A stretch of 64,000 bases of DNA from Lacticaseibacillus porcinae (GTDB lineage: Bacteria; Bacillota; Bacilli; Lactobacillales; Lactobacillaceae): NCBI RefSeq assembly GCF_003946305.1, contig NZ_RHNS01000011.1, positions 16,656-80,655 of the forward strand, given 5' to 3'. Position numbers and translations under genes: made by a program. Every line of letters starts with the position of its first letter. The first letter of the stretch is position 1. The notes under the pieces are model-generated. The model ran no database searches. It had not been told where the DNA came from and saw nothing but the letters and a program-made list of their open reading frames with translations. Positions 30,715 to 40,354 of the stretch are shown here, in pieces.

Positions 30715-32940
30715 TTGAAAATTTTCGCACGCTTGCGCACCACCAGGTTAGGCTTTTTAGCAATTTTGCTCGGCTTGATCTGGGTGAAGACGATTTTTGC
30801 CTATCATGTCGACTTCAGTTTAGGCGCCACAGGCATTATTCAACAAGTGTTACTATTACTCAATCCGCTTGGCACCAGCGCTTTGTTGCTGTCTTTGGCG
30901 ATGTATCCGAAACATCCACGCCGCGCTTATGCGATCGGTATCGTGGTGTATTTGGCATTGAATTTATTACTGTTTGCCAACGTGTTGTACTACCGTGAAT
31001 TCAGTGATTTCTTGACTATCACCACCATGCTTGGCGTCTCTAAAGTCGCCCAAGGCCTTGGTGCCAGCTCAATGAACATGATGACGCTGCGCGACATTGT
31101 GTATGGCCTTGATATCATCATTGTTGTCGCCGTGTTACTCATTTACGCCTTGTGGAATATCTTCCGCTATTTACAAAATCAACCACTGCGCTGGCCGCAC
31201 TTTGGACTGACGCTTGATCGCCGCACGCCGCATTATCACTTGCCACAAGCAGTGTCTGCAGTCGCTGTCGCAGTATTTGCCGTGAATATGGCAGTTGCTG
31301 AGTTAAATCGACCGAACTTGTTGACCCGGACGTTTGATCATAACTACATTGTCAAATACTTAGGCCTCGCGCCATTTACACTTTATGACGGGGTCAAAAC
31401 TGCACAGAATTCGCAAGTCCGCGCCAGTGCTGATGCATCAGACATGGATAAAGTCCTTGATTACACCAAAAGTCACTACGCGGCGCCGAATGTCCAATAC
31501 GCCGGTGTCGCCAATGGGAAAAATGTGATCATCATTCACTTGGAGTCTTTCCAACAATTTTTGATCAACATGAAAATCGATGGCCAAGAAGTGACACCAT
31601 TTCTCAATTCTTTAGTGAAAGACAAAGACACGCTGAGCTTTGACAACTTCTTCAACCAAGTTGGCGGTGGGAAAACTTCAGACGCTGAAAACATGCTAGA
31701 AACTGGGATGTTTGGCTTGGAATCTGGAAGTTTGTTTACTTCGCTGGGCACGGATAACACCTTTGAAGCAGCGCCTGCGATTTTGAATCAAACCAAAGGC
31801 TATTCCAGTGCAGTGTTTCATGGTGGCGCTGGGAGTTTCTGGAATCGCGATAATGTGTACAAGTCATTAGGTTATCAGAATTTCTTTGATGGGAATTTCT
31901 ACGCGCAAGCTACTGATCAAACCACTGAATATGGGATCAAAGATAAGCTGATGTTTGGTGAAACCATTAAATACATGGAACGGATGCAACAACCTTTCTA
32001 TGGGAAGATCATCACCACCACCAACCACTATCCTTTCTATGTTTCTGATCAAGATAGTGATTTTCCAGACGCTGGTACCGATGATGCAACGATCAACGGC
32101 TACTTCCGCACTGCGCATTACTTAGACGCTGCGTTAAAAGAATTCTTCGCTTACTTGAAATCCAGTGGCTTGTACAAGAACTCGTTAGTCATGATGTACG
32201 GTGATCACTATGGCATTTCTAATGATCGCAACACCACGCTAGCACCGCTGTTAGGCAAGTCTGCTAGCGATTGGACCAGCTTTGATGATGCTTATATGCA
32301 ACGGGTGCCGTTGATCTTTAGCATGCCAGGCCTTAAAGGTGGTATCAAGCACACATATGGTGGGGAAATTGATGTCTTGCCGACGTTGCTTCATTTGCTC
32401 GGGGTCAACACCCAAAATTATGTGCAATTTGGGACCGACTTGTTATCTGCCCAACATGATCAAACTGTCGCCTTTCGCAATCACAACTTCGTCACCCCGC
32501 GCTACACGGTAATCGGCAACACTGTTTATCTCAACCGCACTGGCAAGCAGATCCAACCTAACGCCAGCTTGAAAGCAGAACTTGCCGCCAAGCAAGATCA
32601 AGTCAATGAAGAATTGAGTTTATCCGATACCGTTGCGTCGAAGAATTTGCTGCGTTTCTATGTGCCTAAAGGCTTTACCCCAGTTGATCCGCAACAAACA
32701 AACTTTGCCAATAGCTTAACCAACGTCTTGCAAACGGAAAAAAGCCTTGGTGATAAGTCCACTTCGCTGTATAGCAAAAATGGTGATCAAACCACCGTTG
32801 GAGATTTCCACACTGATGCCCCAGAAGTCGCTAGCGACCCAAGTATTTTAACGAAGTTCCCTAAGACCGTGCTCAAAAATAGCAGTTCCAGCACTTCCAG
32901 TTCTGAGTCAAGTTCAAGTGCCAAAGGCCTTCAACAATAA
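30715..32940 (+). CDS. ltaS: Lipoteichoic acid synthase family protein
   Basis: 741 residues from a TTG with GGAGGAGG 7 nt upstream. Five N-terminal membrane segments are followed by an extracellular alkaline-phosphatase-like sulfatase domain. Metal and catalytic residues: Glu277 in HLESF, Thr321 in GGGKTSDAE, and MMYGDHYGI. It polymerises glycerol-phosphate onto a glycolipid anchor to make lipoteichoic acid. The C-terminus is Ser-rich, a lactobacillar addition. Ends at a strong terminator. Confidence 0.93.
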   Translation: MKIFARLRTTRLGFLAILLGLIWVKTIFAYHVDFSLGATGIIQQVLLLLNPLGTSALLLSLAMYPKHPRRAYAIGIVVYLALNLLLFANVLYYREFSDFLTITTMLGVSKVAQGLGASSMNMMTLRDIVYGLDIIIVVAVLLIYALWNIFRYLQNQPLRWPHFGLTLDRRTPHYHLPQAVSAVAVAVFAVNMAVAELNRPNLLTRTFDHNYIVKYLGLAPFTLYDGVKTAQNSQVRASADASDMDKVLDYTKSHYAAPNVQYAGVANGKNVIIIHLESFQQFLINMKIDGQEVTPFLNSLVKDKDTLSFDNFFNQVGGGKTSDAENMLETGMFGLESGSLFTSLGTDNTFEAAPAILNQTKGYSSAVFHGGAGSFWNRDNVYKSLGYQNFFDGNFYAQATDQTTEYGIKDKLMFGETIKYMERMQQPFYGKIITTTNHYPFYVSDQDSDFPDAGTDDATINGYFRTAHYLDAALKEFFAYLKSSGLYKNSLVMMYGDHYGISNDRNTTLAPLLGKSASDWTSFDDAYMQRVPLIFSMPGLKGGIKHTYGGEIDVLPTLLHLLGVNTQNYVQFGTDLLSAQHDQTVAFRNHNFVTPRYTVIGNTVYLNRTGKQIQPNASLKAELAAKQDQVNEELSLSDTVASKNLLRFYVPKGFTPVDPQQTNFANSLTNVLQTEKSLGDKSTSLYSKNGDQTTVGDFHTDAPEVASDPSILTKFPKTVLKNSSSSTSSSESSSSAKGLQQ

Positions 32941-32947
32941 TTTCCTG

Positions 32948-32976
32948 CGAGTCAGCAATGCTGGCTCGTTTTTATT
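32948..32976 (+). terminator. ltaS terminator
   Basis: A 9-bp stem (CGAGTCAGC with GCTGGCTCG) around AAT, followed by TTTTTATTT. Confidence 0.85.
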
Positions 32977-33073
32977 TCCCGGGAAATCTGTCAAAACCAT
33001 GGCAAATTCTCCAGAAGTTCATATTTTGTTCAAAACTGGCGACTATACTGAAATCATTCAGTGAGGTGACGAC

Positions 33074-33832
33074 ATGCGGTTTTTAGAAAGAGCGATCAAA
33101 GCACTCGGTTACCATCGCCGGCCGTATCTCGCCGGATTGTTGGTCAGCGGGTTATTTACCATCATCAGTATGGTCTTGTTGACCGCCACGCAACTCAATC
33201 TCGCCACGCAAACTGGGTTCAAGAACCGCTTGCAACAATTTGATACCTCAGCGATCAAATCGGCAGACGATTTGATCAAATCCGTCCAAACCGCATATGC
33301 TGGTGTCAATGTCCAATACGGTAATTGGTGGTGGGCGAGCATTATCGCATTAGCGGTGATCACTTTCGGATTTGCGATCTACCTGGCTAAGCAACGTCAG
33401 CAAGAAACCAATGCCTACTTATTAGTCGGGAAAAGTGCCCCTGACATCATCAGTCAATATTTGTTGGAAGGTTTAGTTGTTTTCGTCGTCGGCTTCGGCT
33501 TTGCTTGGATCGTCTTAATGTGCTTCACCCAAGTGCTTGATCAAGTCCTGGTGAAACTCAATGCCACCTTGTTAGACCAACAACTCTCAGGACAAGTGTC
33601 CGCTACTAGCTTTGCCAAGCTCACCAAAAAATTATTCGCCCATCGGATCACCGACTTTTCACAAGATAGCTTAGTCATTCCCCATCGTGGCATCGGGCCA
33701 CGTCCGGAAACGAGTGTGCTCACTGGTTTATCGACCACATTTTTAAGCGGGATCTGCGCTTTGGTGATCCCCCAAACGCTTGTTTATGCCATTAGCATTT
33801 GGCGCGCGCGCCGACGCTTACGTCACCATTGA
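33074..33832 (+). CDS. FtsX-like ABC transporter permease
   Basis: 252 residues after GTGAGGTGACGAC. Four membrane segments: residues 17-40, 87-105, 130-155 and 218-242. The pattern of a helix, an extracellular loop, then three more helices with YLLVGKSAPDIISQYLLEGL in the cytoplasmic loop is that of FtsX-like permeases. It is followed 15 bp later by a gene for a degenerate ABC-ATPase-like protein, so the two probably act together. Substrate unknown. Confidence 0.65.
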   Translation: MRFLERAIKALGYHRRPYLAGLLVSGLFTIISMVLLTATQLNLATQTGFKNRLQQFDTSAIKSADDLIKSVQTAYAGVNVQYGNWWWASIIALAVITFGFAIYLAKQRQQETNAYLLVGKSAPDIISQYLLEGLVVFVVGFGFAWIVLMCFTQVLDQVLVKLNATLLDQQLSGQVSATSFAKLTKKLFAHRITDFSQDSLVIPHRGIGPRPETSVLTGLSTTFLSGICALVIPQTLVYAISIWRARRRLRHH

Positions 33833-33847
33833 TCAGGAGGTGGTCAC

Positions 33848-34417
33848 ATGGCCATTTTTCAATCACAAAAATCCAAACACTTTGAAGCGGCATTGACCAA
33901 CTTGTTTACGCCTGCTGGGATGTATTACATTCACTTTGCTGATGTCGACGCCTTAAACGACTGCTTTGAGACATACGCCCAAGCCTTCATCAGCAATGGC
34001 GCCAGCAAAAAAATGGCGATCATTTCCAAAAAAGACGCCGGCATCGTGCCTTATTTAACGGTTCGTAGCAATATTTTGATCAATGGGCAACACCGTCCCT
34101 TTGCACTAGTGCCTGAAGCGTTGCGCAAAGATACCTTGTTTTTAGATGGCGATGCCACCCAGTTGTCCCCTGCGCAAAGTTTGTACATTCAATTGTTCCG
34201 CGGCTTAATGGCTGGGCGGCAATTCATTTTGATGCAAGACTTTCCTGAAAATATGGGGCCGCAAGAAACGCGACTATTTTTAAACTGCGCGCAAGAAGCA
34301 GTCGCGGCTTCTGGTGCCAGTTTAATTATTCTGACCACCGATAACGGGTTGATCCAAGCAAATCCCCGTACTAGCTGGCAAGTGGCGCCTAACTTAGACG
34401 ACGCCGCTACCGCATAA
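33848..34417 (+). CDS. Degenerate ABC-ATPase-like protein
   Basis: 189 residues. The region LSPAQSLYIQLFRGLMAGRQ and FILMQDFPENMG resembles the ABC signature and Walker B of FtsE/LolD-type ATPases (LSGGQ, then LLADEP), followed by an SLIILTTDN H-loop-like strand. There is no Walker A (GxxGxGKS) and the catalytic Glu is replaced by Phe. It is therefore unlikely to hydrolyse ATP; it could regulate the permease. Ends at a terminator shared with thrB. Confidence 0.55.
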   Translation: MAIFQSQKSKHFEAALTNLFTPAGMYYIHFADVDALNDCFETYAQAFISNGASKKMAIISKKDAGIVPYLTVRSNILINGQHRPFALVPEALRKDTLFLDGDATQLSPAQSLYIQLFRGLMAGRQFILMQDFPENMGPQETRLFLNCAQEAVAASGASLIILTTDNGLIQANPRTSWQVAPNLDDAATA

Positions 34418-34420
34418 GAA

Positions 34421-34455
34421 AAGCCTTTCGACGACTGGTCGAAAGGCTTCTTTTT
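34421..34455. terminator. Bidirectional terminator
   Basis: A perfect 12-bp stem, AAGCCTTTCGAC with GTCGAAAGGCTT, with a T run on the plus side and an A run on the other, between the ABC-like gene and the end of thrB. Confidence 0.85.
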
Positions 34456-35350
34456 ATGCTTCGGCAACGGCTGAAACTTCTGAGATCATCGCACCATGTT
34501 GCTGAATATTGACTTGTTGACAACGCCAGGTTGGATGTTGCCGCTTCGCCACTTGTAAAAAGCGTTGCAGTTTGTTTTCATCTTGCCCGATCGCCAACAT
34601 CGTTGAACCTGCCCCTGAAATCAACACATTTAAGCCGAGTTGTTGGCCTAAGCTTTTGATTTCTGTGAAGCCATGGATCAAGCTTGCACGGTATGGTTCT
34701 TGCATTTGATCATGCATTGCTGCTTGCAGTAACTCACGATCGCCACGTTCTAATGCTGTGGCTGCAAGCGTGCAATGCCCCATTTGATAGCTGGCTTGCG
34801 CGTATGTCATCGACTTGGGTAACACAGATCGGGCCTTTGCCGTTGATAACGGGGTATCTGGGATCACCACTGCTAATTGCCACTTGTCGGCAACTTGGTA
34901 ATGCGCAACGACTGGCAATTTGTTGTTCATGATCGTCGCGGTCAACTCACCAAAAATTGCTGGTGCAACATTATCAGGATGGCCTTCCATTTCAGTGGCT
35001 AACGCTAATAGTTGGGTATCATTTAACGGTGAGTCAAACCAATAATTTGCCCCTGCTAAGCCGGCAACAATGCATGCTGCCGAACTGCCTAAGCCGCGGG
35101 CGTCAGGAATATCACAATCAACAGTCAATTGCACCCCTGGGACTGGTTTGCCAATCGCTTCACAGCCTTTTTGAAAGGCGCGATAAATCAAGTTATCTGA
35201 ATTTTGAAACTTAGGATCACCACCGAGGATCGTCAGCCCTTGAGGTTGCGGTTCAAAGTCGACATTTAAATATAAATCAACTGCTAAGCCCATCACATCA
35301 TAGCCGACACCGAGATTCGCACTGGTGGCTGGAACCGTTACTTTAAACAT
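34454..35350 (-). CDS. thrB: Homoserine kinase
   Basis: 298 residues from the ATG at 35350 (AAGGAGATGTGACGCG). GHMP kinase marks: VPATSANLGVGYDVMGLAV at the N-terminus, the ATP motif DARGLGSSAACIVAGLAG and the C-terminal LISGAGSTMLAI. It phosphorylates homoserine with ATP before threonine synthase. It starts 4 nt after the thrC stop, so the two genes form one unit. Confidence 0.95.
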   Translation of the reverse strand: MFKVTVPATSANLGVGYDVMGLAVDLYLNVDFEPQPQGLTILGGDPKFQNSDNLIYRAFQKGCEAIGKPVPGVQLTVDCDIPDARGLGSSAACIVAGLAGANYWFDSPLNDTQLLALATEMEGHPDNVAPAIFGELTATIMNNKLPVVAHYQVADKWQLAVVIPDTPLSTAKARSVLPKSMTYAQASYQMGHCTLAATALERGDRELLQAAMHDQMQEPYRASLIHGFTEIKSLGQQLGLNVLISGAGSTMLAIGQDENKLQRFLQVAKRQHPTWRCQQVNIQQHGAMISEVSAVAEA

Positions 35351-35354
35351 CGCG

Positions 35355-36803
35355 TCACATCTCCTTTGCAAGCTTGGCGACCCATGCTGGCATCGCGTCT
35401 GGTGCTAAAACCGTATCAAACCGTTCAGGTAATTGTTGCAATTGTGCTAATGGTGCTGGGATCGTCAAATGTTTGCGATCACGCAATGCAGCCATGGCGT
35501 CAAAACCTGAGTCAAAACGTTCATTCAACACCGCTTCGGCAACCACTTGCGGGAATTTGAAAGGACTCGCGGTGCTTAACAACACTGTCACGCCTGGCAC
35601 TGCGAGTTGCTCTTGGACCACATAACCATTGGCGGTGTGGGGATCCATCACGTAATCTGTTTGGGCATCCACTGAAGCGATCGCCTCTTTGACCTCATCA
35701 TCACTGGCAGATCCAGCGACAAAGTCTTGTTGAATGGCTTCAAGCAAGTCTGCAGTCACTTGATAACGGCCGGTTTCTGCGAGCTCTTGCATCAATGACG
35801 CGACTAACTGGCTATCGCCACCGCTTTTATAAAACAGCAATCGTTCCAAGTTGCTAGAAATTTGAATATCCATTGAAGGCGAAACGGTTTTAATAAATTC
35901 GCGGTTGCGATCGTAAATCCCAGTTTTCAAGAAATCAGCGACTTCAGAATTCGCATTAGTGGCGACGATCAACTTGTTGACTGGCAACCCCATGAGTTTG
36001 GCATAATACCCTGCCAACACATCCCCGAAGTTGCCTGTTGGGACCGTAAAGTTGATCACATCCCCTGCTTTGATGACTTCAGCTTGCACCAATTGTTGAT
36101 AAGCGTTGAAGTAATACACCACTTGTGGTGCCAGGCGGCCAATGTTGATGGAGTTGGCAACCGATAACTTTACAGAACCAAGTTGGGCTGCCAATTCGGC
36201 ATTGTTCAACATTTGCTTCACTGCAGTTTGCGCGTCATCAAAGTTCCCTTTGATCGCAGCGACATGCGTATTCTCACCACCAGTAGTGCGCATTTGCTTT
36301 TCTTGAATGGGACTGACGCCACCTTCAGGATAAAACGTCGCGATCCCAGTTTGTGGCACGTCTTTGAAGCCTTCTAATGCTGCTTTACCAGTGTCGCCGC
36401 TAGTGGCTGCTAAAATCAAAACTTTAGTTTGGGCATCGATGGCATTGGCCAACAAACGCGGCAACACTTGCAAGCCAATATCTTTAAACGCGCTAGTCGG
36501 CCCGTGAAAAAGTTCCAAAATATATTGATCATTTAATTTGTGAATTGGGGTGATCCGAGCATTATCCCATTGTTGACCGTAAGCCTCTGTCACCACTTGA
36601 TCGATGACCGCTTCATCAAAATCTGGTAATAACGCTTTTAACACGATTTCTGCTTGGCCTTGATAATTGGTGGCCAGCATTTTAGTCAAATCAACGGTTG
36701 GCAATTGTGGTAAGACGAAAAGCCCGCCGTCTGTGGCAAAACCTTGTGTCAGTGCTTGTTTGCTATTCAGTTGAAGTTTGGCGTTGCGGGTGCTGGTATA
36801 CAT
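35355..36803 (-). CDS. thrC: Threonine synthase
   Basis: 482 residues, the long form of threonine synthase. PLP lysine is Lys107 in GPTSAFKDIG, with the phosphate loop AATSGDTGKAAL and NSINIGRLAPQ. It converts O-phosphohomoserine to threonine. Transcribed with thrB and divergent from hom, so the threonine pathway genes share one control region. Confidence 0.95.
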   Translation of the reverse strand: MYTSTRNAKLQLNSKQALTQGFATDGGLFVLPQLPTVDLTKMLATNYQGQAEIVLKALLPDFDEAVIDQVVTEAYGQQWDNARITPIHKLNDQYILELFHGPTSAFKDIGLQVLPRLLANAIDAQTKVLILAATSGDTGKAALEGFKDVPQTGIATFYPEGGVSPIQEKQMRTTGGENTHVAAIKGNFDDAQTAVKQMLNNAELAAQLGSVKLSVANSINIGRLAPQVVYYFNAYQQLVQAEVIKAGDVINFTVPTGNFGDVLAGYYAKLMGLPVNKLIVATNANSEVADFLKTGIYDRNREFIKTVSPSMDIQISSNLERLLFYKSGGDSQLVASLMQELAETGRYQVTADLLEAIQQDFVAGSASDDEVKEAIASVDAQTDYVMDPHTANGYVVQEQLAVPGVTVLLSTASPFKFPQVVAEAVLNERFDSGFDAMAALRDRKHLTIPAPLAQLQQLPERFDTVLAPDAMPAWVAKLAKEM

Positions 36804-36832
36804 GTCGGGCCTCGTTTTCCGGTTGAACGCAA

Positions 36833-36847
36833 AATTTTCAGGTCAAC
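36833..36847. promoter_or_regulatory. Weak CodY-like half site in the thrC-hom control region
   Basis: AATTTTCAGGTCAAC agrees with the CodY consensus AATTTTCWGAAAATT at about 10 of 15 places, mainly in the left half. It lies between thrC and hom. Confidence 0.25.
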
Positions 36848-36945
36848 CAAGTTTTCATTTGCAATGGCATACTGGTTATGATAATCTGTTCAGTATTCAA
36901 ATACAAGTGTTTATTGATTTAAAACACAAGAAATCGAGGATCGCC

Positions 36946-38070
36946 ATGAAAATTGCAATTTTAGGCTACGGCACGATCGGCTCAGGCGTCGACAAAATCA
37001 TCAACTCACAAATCAACCAAACCAAGACGCTGACCGTCACCCGTTTGCTCACTCGGCCTGCCGATGTGTCCGTTGATCTCCGCGCCACTAGCGATATTGA
37101 TGCAATATTGGCAGATCCCGATTTAGATGCAGTCGTTGAAACCATGGGTGGGATCGAACCGGCGCATACTTATATCATGCAAGCCTTAAACGCTGGCCTT
37201 CACGTCGTTACTGCCAATAAAGCCGTGGTGGCGCGCTACTTGCGAGAATTTAACGAAGCCGCAGAAGCTAACCACGTCCACTTCTACTATGAAGCGACGA
37301 CTGGCGGTGGTATTCCTTGGTTGAAAAACTTAGAAAATGCCGCCCGCGTCGATGATGTGTCCCATATTTCCGGAATCTTTAACGGCACTAGCAACTATAT
37401 TCTCGATCAAATGAGCAAAACTGGCGCGGACTTCGCCGATGCTTTGGCCCAAGCACAAGCATTAGGCTATGCGGAAAAAGACCCCACCGCTGATGTCGAT
37501 GGGATCGATGTCGCCAACAAATTACGGATCTCCACTGCCATCGCCTACAACGCAACTCCAGATTTTGCATTACCGACCATCGGCATTCGTCGCGTATCTG
37601 CAGCGGACATTCAATGGGCAGATGATCATGGCTTAGCGATTCGCTTGATCGGCTCCAGTCGCCGCGATCACCACCGCTTTACAGCAGTGATCGCCCCAAC
37701 GTTAGTGTCCAAGCACAGTTTAGAAGCCAACTGCCCAGATAATTTCAACTTGATCCGCTTAGTCGGCAATACCATTGGCGAATTACAATTCTTCGGACAA
37801 GGTGCCGGACAGTTGCCTACTGCACATGCGATCATTCAAGACTTATTAGATATCGACCAACATGTCCCGCATTTAAGTCGCCATTTTAATCGCGATTTAT
37901 TCAACGACGCTGACTTGATGCGCGGCACTTGGTTATTCCGTGATGCCAATGGTTGGCAAACGCTTGAACACGCAACGGCGGGAGAAATCAGCGTGCGCTT
38001 AGCCCAAGATCCACAAGCTGCCGCTTATCGCGTGGCTTCGGAGGTGAATGTGAATGACGACAGTTTCTAA
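36946..38070 (+). CDS. hom: Homoserine dehydrogenase
   Basis: 374 residues from the ATG at 36946 (CGAGGATCGCC). NAD(P)-binding start AILGYGTIGSGVDKI, HVVTANKAVVA, and the catalytic domain with GIFNGTSNYILDQM and YAEKDPTADVDGIDVANKL. It reduces aspartate semialdehyde to homoserine. There is no C-terminal ACT domain, so threonine feedback by that route is absent. Overlaps the aspartate kinase gene by 17 nt. Confidence 0.95.
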   Translation: MKIAILGYGTIGSGVDKIINSQINQTKTLTVTRLLTRPADVSVDLRATSDIDAILADPDLDAVVETMGGIEPAHTYIMQALNAGLHVVTANKAVVARYLREFNEAAEANHVHFYYEATTGGGIPWLKNLENAARVDDVSHISGIFNGTSNYILDQMSKTGADFADALAQAQALGYAEKDPTADVDGIDVANKLRISTAIAYNATPDFALPTIGIRRVSAADIQWADDHGLAIRLIGSSRRDHHRFTAVIAPTLVSKHSLEANCPDNFNLIRLVGNTIGELQFFGQGAGQLPTAHAIIQDLLDIDQHVPHLSRHFNRDLFNDADLMRGTWLFRDANGWQTLEHATAGEISVRLAQDPQAAAYRVASEVNVNDDSF

Positions 38071-39364
38071 ATTTGGTGGGTCTTCAATGGCTAACGCTGA
38101 ACAATTTGCAAAAGTCAAAGCGATCCTTAATGCTGATCCCAATCGGCGGTATCTTGTGGTTTCTGCCGCAGGGAAAGATCCTGAACATCCAGTGAAGCTC
38201 ACTGATTTATTGTTGCGCATCGCCGCTTCTGATGATCAAGCGCTGTTTGATCAAGTCATCGCCCGGCTTGAACCGATCAAAGTCGCCTTAAATTTACAAT
38301 TTGACTTACAACAAGCCGTCGCTGAGATTCAACAAGAGTGGAATGCACATCACGACCATGATTATTTAGTCAGTCGCGGAGAATTTCTGACTGCGCATTT
38401 AATGGGCGAATATCTCAACTGGCCAGTGCTTGATGCCACTAAGGTGATGTTGTTTGATCGCGATCAATTTGATGCCACCGCTTCTGCACATGCCTTAGCC
38501 CAAGCCCCGGAACATTTTGTGTTGCCAGGTTTTTATGGCGGTGATGAAACCGGGTGTGTTCATTTGATGCCGCGTGGTGGCTCTGATATTTCTGGTGCTT
38601 GGTTGGCGAACTTATTGAATGTCGACTTATATGAGAACTGGACAGATGTGTCAGGGATCCTTATGGCAGATCCGCGGGTTGTTCATCAACCAAAAGCTAT
38701 CGATGAACTGACTTACGCGGAATTGCGTGAATTGACCTTCATGGGAGCAGCAGTGTTTCAAGCAGATGCCGTGCAACCGGTTCGCGCAAAAGGCATTCCC
38801 ACACGGATCTTAAACACGAATCGGCCTCAAGACTCAGGAACTTTGGTGGTGCGTGCTAGCAACTTAGATGGCCCATTAACTGGGATCGCTGGTCGCCGGC
38901 ATTACACCGTCATCACCTTGAAAAAATATCAACTTGCCGCCCATCTTGAAGTGGTGCAACAAGCGTTATCCGTGATGGCAGACCACCAATTAAAAGTTGT
39001 GTATATGCCCACGTCGATCGATACCTTAAATTTGATTTGCCACGGCACCCTCGATATCGCCAAACGCCAACGTTTAGCTAAAGATTTAGTCAGTGCTTGT
39101 GCCCCTGATGATTTAGCGATTCAAACCAACATTGCCTTGATCTCGACGATTTCACAACGGTTAGCTAAACGCCCTGCCATTGCCGGACGACTCCTCGCTT
39201 ATCTGGATGACAACAACATTCCGGTGCGCTTAGTCTCGCAAAACTCAGGAGATTCCAACTTGTTGATCGGGGTCGCCACCAATGATTATGCGCGGGCGCT
39301 GAATGCGATTTATCAGAATTTCTTGCATACGCGTAACGCACCGGAACCTTATTTTGGGGCGTAA
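38054..39364 (+). CDS. Aspartate kinase
   Basis: 436 residues with GGAGGTGAATGTGA before the ATG. KFGGSS (residues 6-11), the substrate loop LVSRGEFLTAHLMGEYL and PRGGSDISGAWLANLL mark the catalytic part; two ACT domains follow from about residue 300. It makes aspartyl phosphate, the first step to threonine, methionine and lysine. Coupled with hom. Confidence 0.95.
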   Translation: MTTVSKFGGSSMANAEQFAKVKAILNADPNRRYLVVSAAGKDPEHPVKLTDLLLRIAASDDQALFDQVIARLEPIKVALNLQFDLQQAVAEIQQEWNAHHDHDYLVSRGEFLTAHLMGEYLNWPVLDATKVMLFDRDQFDATASAHALAQAPEHFVLPGFYGGDETGCVHLMPRGGSDISGAWLANLLNVDLYENWTDVSGILMADPRVVHQPKAIDELTYAELRELTFMGAAVFQADAVQPVRAKGIPTRILNTNRPQDSGTLVVRASNLDGPLTGIAGRRHYTVITLKKYQLAAHLEVVQQALSVMADHQLKVVYMPTSIDTLNLICHGTLDIAKRQRLAKDLVSACAPDDLAIQTNIALISTISQRLAKRPAIAGRLLAYLDDNNIPVRLVSQNSGDSNLLIGVATNDYARALNAIYQNFLHTRNAPEPYFGA

Positions 39365-39628
39365 TTAAAAAGACCCCGCAGTTGCCTTGCTTGCCAGATC
39401 TGTGGAATCTTCTTAATGGCTAACCTTTCGGCCTTTTCTTCCAAGCAACGTCACCACCAATAATGGCAGTAATGACCGCACCCAGTTGAGCAGGGGTTAA
39501 GCTAGCAGAGAGGGAAAATGTAAGTGTGACAACTTTATTGGACTGGTAACTAGCCAGTTCCCGTTGCCGACCGTCAGTAACCCATGATTAAGCATTTAAG
39601 TCTTGTCACGGTTCACTTATTTATGAAA
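39365..39628. other. Intergenic stretch with a short coding-like remnant
   Basis: No complete gene. On the minus strand about 55 codons (39420-39585) read VVTLTFSLSASLTPAQLGAV and then ITAIIGGDVAWKKRPKG before a TAG. There is no start codon with a ribosome site, so it may be the end of a lost gene. Confidence 0.3.
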
Positions 39629-39726
39629 TACTACCTTCAGAGAGAAAATGTAGTATCGATTCACGGGTCTAACTACCCCAAAACTCAAGCCTTCAAACCG
39701 CATCGGCTTGAAGGTGTTTTTTTGCT
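39629..39726 (+). ncRNA. Structured terminator region, possible small RNA
   Basis: ATACTAC pairs with GTAGTAT, and then CTTCAAACCG pairs with CGGCTTGAAG around CAT, followed by seven T. The second hairpin is a good terminator. It is far from the aspartate kinase stop and could end a short RNA. No promoter is obvious. Confidence 0.35.
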
Positions 39727-39789
39727 CAAAATAGATTCCCGGTCACGTGTATTTGCACAAAAATTCACGTTTGTTTGCCTTGACCATTT

Positions 39790-39819
39790 TTGACAAAACA
39801 CCGGTGCCAATGCTAAACT
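39790..39819 (+). promoter_or_regulatory. ssrA promoter
   Basis: TTGACA (39790-39795) and TAAACT (39814-39819) with an 18-bp spacer and an extended TG, starting transcription shortly before the tmRNA 5' end. Confidence 0.75.
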
Positions 39820-39831
39820 GTAAGAGCATAC

Positions 39832-40193
39832 GGGGGTGTAATGGTCTCGACATTGGTGGCTCGCGCATGTGGTGCACGTCGGAGGGTCGGCTCCGTTAAA
39901 AACGCATACAGTTTATTAACTGCAAAAAACAACAATTCTTACGCTTTAGCTGCCTAATAACAGCTTAGCGTGATCGCCGTAGCTTCGCTCAAGGGTTACT
40001 TAGCGGTCTCAAACTAATTGAGCTACGACGTGTCCTGCCACCTGAGGGGCACGGAAGAGATAGTAGGTTAGTTCAATTGCGTTAGCCTTGATTCACGGCG
40101 CGGCAGTTGAGCGAATTTCAAATAGTGGAACTAAACGTGTAGAGCCATGTGTAGTGGGGCTGATGGACAGGAGTTCGATTCTCCTCACCTCCA
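39832..40193 (+). ncRNA. ssrA: Transfer-messenger RNA
   Basis: About 362 nt. The ends GGGGGTG and CACCTCC form the acceptor stem and the 3' part has the T arm with TTCGATT. The tag reading frame is GCA AAA AAC AAC AAT TCT TAC GCT TTA GCT GCC TAA, giving AKNNNSYALAA after the charged alanine. tmRNA frees stalled ribosomes and marks the product for proteolysis. The 5' mature end is judged from pairing. Confidence 0.95.
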
Positions 40194-40354
40194 TTTTAAA
40201 TCCCGTTTGCTAGCCAAGATGCCGTCAGGTGTTGAAGGCTTTTTATTTTGCCAAAATATTAGGATTCGATGAAGTTGGCGTGAACGCTTACTTTTAGCGT
40301 TCACTTGTTCACGAAACATGGTACAATTAGCCCATATGAAAGCGGGGTTGCTGT

